Below are positions 7,023 to 10,152 of a stretch of DNA of 10,152 nucleotides, one piece after another. The stretch is taken from positions 1-10,152 of the forward strand of contig CANRPB010000049.1 in NCBI GenBank assembly GCA_947632415.1, in the 5' to 3' direction. How positions within the stretch are numbered: position 1 is the first letter of the stretch; the number at the start of each line of letters is the position of its first letter. Source of the DNA: an uncultured Bacilli bacterium (GTDB lineage: Bacteria > Bacillota_I > Bacilli_A > RF39 > UBA660). The notes beneath the pieces are model-generated. The model was not told the DNA's origin, made no database searches, and worked only from the letters and a program-made list of their open reading frames with translations. A program made the position numbers and the translations under genes.

Positions 7023-7435
7023 ATAAAAACTATTTACTATTTGAAAAAAAAGACAAAAAAATATTTCTATGTTCTATCATACTAATATTATTAGTAATAA
7101 TAATGTTTGTTATTTCCATTCGTTACAAATTCAACTTTCACTTTAGTTATAATGGACTAGTATTAAAAGAAGAGGAGGAATATTATGTTTATCTATTACT
7201 TAGTGATAATGACATTACAAAGATTAAGCAACTATTTTTAATCGTTGATAAAAAACACATTAATTATCAAGTCTCTAAAATAAGTGACGAATATATACTA
7301 ACAGATAGTGGTCCCAAAAAAGGCGTATATATCAAATACAATCTTAGCGACGAAGATAAAATAGTAAATAATGTTATCAAACTAAATTTTATTTATGAAA
7401 GCACAATATTTAACAAACTAAAGGAGATGTTTTAA
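7019..7435 (+). CDS. Small one-helix membrane protein of the bacteriocin cassette (possible transport accessory or immunity)
   Basis: I do not recognise this 138-residue protein with certainty. It has a cytoplasmic basic start (MNKNYLLFEKKDKK), one membrane helix (about 16-35) and an outside domain of about 100 residues with alternating beta-like segments. This layout is like the anchor and final beta domain of HlyD-type export accessory proteins, but it lacks their long coiled-coil hairpin and is far shorter than the usual 400 or more residues. Its ATG overlaps the transporter stop (ATGA), so the two are translationally coupled, and the next peptide starts on its own stop (TAATG). A reduced transport accessory is the first choice; an immunity protein is the alternative. 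Both are inference from position and topology. Confidence 0.75.
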   Translation: MNKNYLLFEKKDKKIFLCSIILILLVIIMFVISIRYKFNFHFSYNGLVLKEEEEYYVYLLLSDNDITKIKQLFLIVDKKHINYQVSKISDEYILTDSGPKKGVYIKYNLSDEDKIVNNVIKLNFIYESTIFNKLKEMF

Positions 7436-7572
7436 TGAAAGAATTAAACAATAACGAATTACACGATATAGTAGGGGGAAATAAAGTCGCAGCAGGATTA
7501 TTAATTGCTGCAGGAATCACATTCATAATTGGTGTAATTGACGGGTACATCAGACCATTAAGATGTAATTAA
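7435..7572 (+). CDS. Double-glycine leader bacteriocin-like precursor, peptide 1
   Basis: This 45-residue precursor has a 15-residue leader MKELNNNELHDIVGG, with the Leu/Ile pattern and terminal Gly-Gly cut by C39 peptidases, and a 30-residue core. The core starts NKVAAGLLIAAG, is strongly hydrophobic and Gly-rich (one helix), and ends in GVIDGYIRPLRCN with a single Cys. Its ribosome binding site AAGGAG (7421-7426) is 8 nt before the ATG, which overlaps the upstream stop by 1 nt. The leader is 10 of 15 identical to that of the next gene. The pair suggests a two-peptide class IIb-like bacteriocin; a signal peptide is possible. Single Cys in each core means no internal disulphide, but a bond between peptides is possible. 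Too short for usual length cut-offs. Confidence 0.88.
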   Translation: MKELNNNELHDIVGGNKVAAGLLIAAGITFIIGVIDGYIRPLRCN

Positions 7573-7581
7573 GGAGGAAAA

Positions 7582-7752
7582 ATGAAAGAATTAAATAAAC
7601 AAGAATTATTAAACATTGAAGGTGGAGAATTAAATATTAATGGTACACTAATATCCTCACTAACAAGAGGTATAAATGCCATTCTCGATTTAGGAAGAAG
7701 TTTAGGTACAGCCATTCGAAGAATTGGAAGTAATAATGTATGCTCACTTTAA
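7582..7752 (+). CDS. Double-glycine leader bacteriocin-like precursor, peptide 2
   Basis: This 56-residue precursor has the leader MKELNKQELLNIEGG and a 41-residue core. The core begins ELNINGTLISSLTRG and continues through an amphipathic stretch, INAILDLGRSLGTAIRRI, to NNVCSL with one Cys. The core is more polar and basic than that of peptide 1, as expected for complementary partners of a two-peptide bacteriocin. The start follows AGGAGG (7572-7577) by 4 nt; the gap from peptide 1 is only 9 nt. The next small gene overlaps its last 13 nt. No modification enzyme is in the window, so the product is probably unmodified apart from leader removal. Target and partner role are inference. Confidence 0.88.
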   Translation: MKELNKQELLNIEGGELNINGTLISSLTRGINAILDLGRSLGTAIRRIGSNNVCSL

Positions 7753-7904
7753 AAAAAAATAAAATTATTAAATATATAAGTTGTCTTCTGTTTTTATCAG
7801 CATTTATAATGTTTATGTTGCCACTTATAAGTATTTCAATCGAAATAATTTATAAACTAGGCACGATCATTGGTACATCGATCAGATTATATTGTATTCA
7901 ATAA
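7740..7904 (+). CDS. 54-aa hydrophobic peptide, possible immunity protein or third bacteriocin-like peptide
   Basis: An overlooked 54-codon frame starts at ATG 7740, overlaps peptide 2 by 13 nt in another frame, and has GGAAG (7726-7730) 9 nt before it. It has a basic start (MLTLKKNKIIKY) and a long hydrophobic stretch (about 13-36), like a signal anchor or Sec signal. The C-terminus is KLGTIIGTSIRLYCIQ. There is no double-glycine leader. The C-terminus resembles peptide 2: LGTIIGTSIR against LGRSLGTAIR, 6 of 10 identical, then a Cys. Small hydrophobic proteins directly after bacteriocin genes are often immunity proteins, but the shared motif also allows a diverged bacteriocin peptide. That it is expressed is inferred from its position inside the operon before the terminator. 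Confidence 0.65.
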   Translation: MLTLKKNKIIKYISCLLFLSAFIMFMLPLISISIEIIYKLGTIIGTSIRLYCIQ

Positions 7905-7940
7905 TCCTTTCAAAGTTGAATAAAAAAAACTATATAAAAC

Positions 7941-7980
7941 AAATACAGTTAGAATTTATAAAAAATCTAACTGTATTTTT
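7941..7980 (+). terminator. Terminator of the bacteriocin cassette
   Basis: A perfect 13-bp stem: AAATACAGTTAGA (7941-7953) and TCTAACTGTATTT (7966-7978), with a 12-nt AT loop and T to 7980. It is the longest perfect stem in the window and closes the operon that begins at 4974. Confidence 0.88.
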
Positions 7981-8035
7981 ATAAAAAAATATTTTACAAT
8001 ATAACCACATTTAAAAATAAAATTAATTATTATTA

Positions 8036-8064
8036 TTGTATTATTAAAATAGAAGTGTTATAAT
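8036..8064 (+). promoter_or_regulatory. Sigma-A promoter of rpsU-yqeY (extended -10)
   Basis: TTGTAT (8036-8041), a 17-nt spacer and TATAAT (8059-8064) preceded by TGT (8056-8058), an extended -10. Transcription should start near 8071. An 8-bp inverted repeat, ATATCCCT (8063-8070) and AGGGATAT (8085-8092), joins the -10 region to the rpsU ribosome binding site. Confidence 0.8.
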
Positions 8065-8093
8065 ATCCCTAGTCAAAAGAAGGGAGGGATATC

Positions 8094-8294
8094 ATGTCTA
8101 CTGTAGTCGTAAAAAATGGTAACGTTGAATTTGCTTTAAAAAACCTAAAGCAAAAAAACGCAAAAGATGGCCTCCTAAAAGCAGCTAGAGAAAGAAACGA
8201 AGGTTATATGAAACCTGGAGTAAAAAGAAGAAAAGCAAAAAAAGAAGCTATAAAAAATAGCCGTAAAAGGGAAAGAAGAGAAAGATATAATTAG
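8094..8294 (+). CDS. rpsU: 30S ribosomal protein S21
   Basis: S21 is a small basic protein of the 30S subunit, important for translation initiation. The 66-residue product shows the family pattern: a short beta start (STVVVKNGNVEFALKNLK), GLLKAARERNEGYMKPGVKRRKAK and a very basic C-terminal tail (RKRERRERYN). It starts at ATG 8094 after GGGAGGGA (8082-8089). It has its own sigma-A promoter and is followed by yqeY, as in Bacillus. A hairpin after its stop probably reduces transcription into yqeY. The Lys/Arg-rich composition and length fit the family with no defects. Confidence 0.95.
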   Translation: MSTVVVKNGNVEFALKNLKQKNAKDGLLKAARERNEGYMKPGVKRRKAKKEAIKNSRKRERRERYN

Positions 8295-8319
8295 TAGAAC
8301 CCCCCAAGGTTCTATTTTT
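8295..8319 (+). terminator. Partial terminator/attenuator between rpsU and yqeY
   Basis: TAGAACC (8295-8301) pairs with GGTTCTA (8308-8314), followed by five T (8315-8319). It lies directly after the rpsU stop (8292-8294). The short T-run suggests partial readthrough, letting rpsU be expressed more strongly than yqeY. Confidence 0.7.
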
Positions 8320-8332
8320 AGGAGAGATGAAA

Positions 8333-8776
8333 ATGCGAGAAAGAATATTAAATGATCTAAAAACAGCCATGAAAAATCAAGACAAAGAAACGCTAAAAGT
8401 TATCAGAATGGTCAAAGGAGCAATGCAACTAGAAGAAATCAAACTAAAACACGAACTTAACGACGACGAAGTCATAAATATAATTGCCAAAGAAATAAAA
8501 ACACGAAAAGAATCAATTGTTGAATTTGAAAAAGGAAAAAGAGAAGACCTAGTATCAGAAACAAAAAAAGAAATAGAAATATTAGAAAAATATTTACCAG
8601 AACAACTAGAAGAACAAGAAATTGAAAAAATCATTAACGACGCTTTCGATAAATTAGCGCCAACCGGCATAAGCGACATGGGAAAAATAATGGGTATAGT
8701 ATCACCCTTAGTAAAAGGACGAGCTGACCTTAAAGAAGTAAGTAACAAAATAAAAGAAAAATTATCAAAACTATAA
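8333..8776 (+). CDS. yqeY: YqeY/GatB-tail domain protein
   Basis: The product (147 residues) belongs to the YqeY family, which shares its fold with the C-terminal tRNA-binding tail of GatB. Its precise role is not established, though its position after rpsU suggests translation. Family features are visible: RILNDLKTAMKNQDKETLKVIRMV at the start region (conserved core shown in short form as MKNQDK and LKVIRM), IEILEKYLPEQL in the middle, and DMGKIMGIV plus LVKGRADLKEVSNKIKE at the end. An in-frame ATG at 8327 is only 2 nt after GGAG (8321-8324), while ATG 8333 is 8 nt after it, so the latter is chosen. The length is normal (about 148). It ends at the shared terminator with femX. Confidence 0.92.
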   Translation: MRERILNDLKTAMKNQDKETLKVIRMVKGAMQLEEIKLKHELNDDEVINIIAKEIKTRKESIVEFEKGKREDLVSETKKEIEILEKYLPEQLEEQEIEKIINDAFDKLAPTGISDMGKIMGIVSPLVKGRADLKEVSNKIKEKLSKL

Positions 8777-8804
8777 AAAGTATAGAACACCTATACTTTT
8801 TTTT
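8776..8804. terminator. Bidirectional terminator between yqeY and the femX-like gene
   Basis: AAAAGTATAG (8776-8785) and CTATACTTTT (8791-8800) around AACAC. T to 8804 on the plus strand serves yqeY. The complementary A-run (8775-8779) gives five T on the minus strand for the femX-like gene, whose stop codon is at 8803-8805. The stem matches the one after the sortase. Confidence 0.85.
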
Positions 8805-10053
8805 AATCCTTCTTCATCAAATTCTTAATCTTTAATGTTTTCTTATACATAAAATACAATGTATTATTAGTTACCAACTCAAAATCACCAGCATACTCAA
8901 CCGCACAACCACCAAAATTCATTCTAAACTCATTCAATCCTTTATACTTATCCTCTTTATTAATATTGCTAATGCCACCCAAATTAAACTTTTTAAAACC
9001 CTTCTTGCTATACTCCTCAATAACCTTCCACAAAAGAAGATGCTTAGCATTAAGATATCTATAATTCATATCATAACCATCCATAAACATATAAATAGTT
9101 CCATAATACTTTATAATCATCAAACTCGCAAGCACAATCCCATTTGGGTGCTCCTGTAAAAGACTAGTCGCGCTAACTAACTTATTTTCAAACTTATTCA
9201 ACAAAGAATCAGTTTCCAATTTTCTATTAATAAGTTTTGTCTTATCCTTATCAGGCTTCTCGATTATTTTATAATTAATCACATTTGTTTCCTGCTCAAT
9301 TTCCTCATGCTCCCTCTGACTATTAATCAAATACTCCTCCGTATTCAACTTAGCATAATACAAATCAACCATTCCCTTTTGATCATAATGCTTATAAATA
9401 TCCTGCAAAAACTCAAAACTTCTTGGATACTTATACTTAGACTGTTCATACAAATAAACTAACTCATTATAATTTCCCTTATAAACATGTATGCCATCCT
9501 CAATCGCATTCTTAATCTTATTTCTATAACTTTTATCAATATTAGAAAATATCTTCTGTGGATCATCATCAATATTTAAAACAGCCTCAAATCTAGGTTT
9601 AATAGCCTCAAAATAATCATTATAACCAGAATGATTATACCCTAACTTTAAAAGTTGTTCAAAAATACTATTATAATGCTTATTCTCATATATTATCTTT
9701 TTCTGATTATTATATATCGTTTTAATAATCATAGGATTTATCTTAAAAGCCACAATATCCTTTTTACCAAGATACTCCTTCAATAATTTTGTAAACTCTT
9801 CCACCAAAGTATAATCATTAAAATCAATCAAATATCCACGAGGAGAATAAGCATACTTAAACTTATTTCTCCTCTCGACAATTACTAAACAAGCCGCCAT
9901 AATATAATTATCATCAATTAATCCCAAAAAAAAGGCCTCGTTTTTTTCTCTTATCATCGTAAAAGCATATTCTGGAGTTTGATAAAAAGACTTATAAGGA
10001 AATTCACTCGTAAAACTATTAAACTCATCATTCGTTAACTCTTTTATATACAT
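8803..10053 (-). CDS. FemX/FemA/MurM-like peptidoglycan bridge aminoacyltransferase
   Basis: Proteins of this family use aminoacyl-tRNA to add the first or later residues of the interpeptide bridge to lipid II at the inner membrane face. The 416-residue length is usual. The N-terminal half (about 1-155) has FYQTPEYA and YSPRGYLIDF, typical of the first GNAT-like domain. NIDKSYRNKIKNA (171-183) and a Lys/Glu-rich coiled-coil insertion (about 241-303) follow. The second GNAT-like half has YLNAKHLLLWKVIE (333-346), FNLGGI (356-361) and the C-terminal FRMNFGGCAVEYAGDFELV (376-394), close to the family pattern FGG-x3-EY-x-G-E/D-F-x-LV. AGGAGG lies 6 nt before the ATG. Which amino acid it adds cannot be told. 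It faces yqeY tail to tail. Bridge composition affects sortase substrates, so a link to the sortase genes is possible but not shown. Confidence 0.92.
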   Translation of the reverse strand: MYIKELTNDEFNSFTSEFPYKSFYQTPEYAFTMIREKNEAFFLGLIDDNYIMAACLVIVERRNKFKYAYSPRGYLIDFNDYTLVEEFTKLLKEYLGKKDIVAFKINPMIIKTIYNNQKKIIYENKHYNSIFEQLLKLGYNHSGYNDYFEAIKPRFEAVLNIDDDPQKIFSNIDKSYRNKIKNAIEDGIHVYKGNYNELVYLYEQSKYKYPRSFEFLQDIYKHYDQKGMVDLYYAKLNTEEYLINSQREHEEIEQETNVINYKIIEKPDKDKTKLINRKLETDSLLNKFENKLVSATSLLQEHPNGIVLASLMIIKYYGTIYMFMDGYDMNYRYLNAKHLLLWKVIEEYSKKGFKKFNLGGISNINKEDKYKGLNEFRMNFGGCAVEYAGDFELVTNNTLYFMYKKTLKIKNLMKKD

Positions 10054-10059
10054 AAAATA

Positions 10060-10065
10060 CCTCCT
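10060..10065 (-). promoter_or_regulatory. Ribosome binding site of the femX-like gene
   Basis: AGGAGG on the minus strand (plus strand CCTCCT), 6 nt before ATG 10053-10051. It confirms that start. Confidence 0.85.
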
Positions 10066-10077
10066 AGAAATTACTTA

Positions 10078-10083
10078 ATTATA
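10078..10083 (-). promoter_or_regulatory. Extended -10 promoter of the femX-like gene
   Basis: On the minus strand TGG-TATAAT forms an extended -10. A weak -35, TTAACA (10108-10103), lies 19 nt upstream, inside the palindrome at 10089-10111. Transcription would start near 10071, just before the ribosome binding site. Confidence 0.65.
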
Positions 10084-10088
10084 CCACA

Positions 10089-10111
10089 TTTTTAACAACT
10101 TTTGTTAAAAA
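10089..10111. repeat. Perfect 10-bp palindrome, possible operator
   Basis: TTTTTAACAA (10089-10098), CTT, TTGTTAAAAA (10102-10111). It has no T-run on either side beyond the arms, so it is not a classic terminator. It covers the -35 region of the femX-like promoter. A weak plus-strand promoter is also possible here (TTGTTA 10102, TATAAT 10127, 19-nt spacer), pointing out of the window. Confidence 0.55.
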
Positions 10112-10152
10112 TCAAAAAAATAAATTTATAATATGTAAAATAAAAATTATTA

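Noticed and set aside
7435..7752. Lanthipeptide or sactipeptide precursors
   Set aside because: Each core has only one Cys and there is no LanM, LanBC or radical SAM enzyme in the window.
19..7917. Shared 12-mer CCTTTCAAAGTT at 19-30 and about 7906-7917 as attachment-site or transposon ends
   Set aside because: A few 12-nt matches are expected by chance in 10 kb of AT-rich DNA, one copy is inside coding sequence, and no recombinase is present.
10089..10111. Palindrome as a Rex operator or as a terminator
   Set aside because: The half-sites are in the opposite order to the Rex consensus (TTGTTAA-N4-TTAACAA), and no T-run follows the hairpin beyond its arms.

Overview
The window comes from an AT-rich, low-GC Gram-positive bacterium of the Firmicutes/Bacilli type that builds a cell wall. 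The evidence is a cell-wall sorting signal, a sortase, a FemX-like peptidoglycan branching enzyme, sigma-A type promoters, AGGAGG-type ribosome binding sites, and the Bacillus-like gene order ylbD-ylbE-rsmD and rpsU-yqeY. TGA is a true stop: it ends ylbD and the ABC transporter, each time overlapping the next start codon. The code is therefore the standard bacterial one and not the mycoplasma code. An uncultured gut lineage of Bacilli (Erysipelotrichia- or RF39-like) would fit, but that placement is inference.

Region 1 (1-3733) is a surface-display module. It starts with the 3' part of a multi-domain SpaA/Cna-B-type surface protein with a VPNTG sorting signal. A sigma-A promoter then leads to an unrecognised five-helix membrane protein with an Asn/Asp-rich cytoplasmic tail, followed 23 nt later by a sortase on a Pro/Glu stalk. 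A short secreted protein with a single Cna-B-like domain and a degenerate sorting region follows. The sortase and the surface proteins probably work together, the sortase anchoring or polymerising its neighbours.

Region 2 (3759-4913) holds small ylbD-like and ylbE-like genes, overlapping at TTGA, and rsmD, a 16S rRNA methyltransferase, closed by a terminator.

Region 3 (4974-7980) is the most interesting part: a compact bacteriocin-type cassette between two terminators. It encodes a full-length peptidase-containing ABC transporter (C39 protease, membrane domain, ATPase) and a small one-helix membrane protein that overlaps it by ATGA. Two short precursor peptides with near-identical double-glycine leaders follow (45 and 56 aa), then an overlapping 54-aa hydrophobic peptide without such a leader. 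All three small peptides end in a similar Gly/Ile-Arg/Cys pattern. The peptides are too short to be picked up by length-based gene calling. The likely picture is a two-peptide (class IIb-like) bacteriocin or signalling system, cleaved and exported by the transporter. No regulator and no recognised immunity gene is in the window.

Region 4 (8036-10152) returns to core genes: rpsU with a strong promoter, yqeY, then a convergent femX-like gene on the minus strand that shares a bidirectional terminator with yqeY. Upstream of femX is an extended -10 promoter and a perfect 10-bp palindrome that may be an operator. No RNA gene, CRISPR array, insertion sequence or attachment site was seen.
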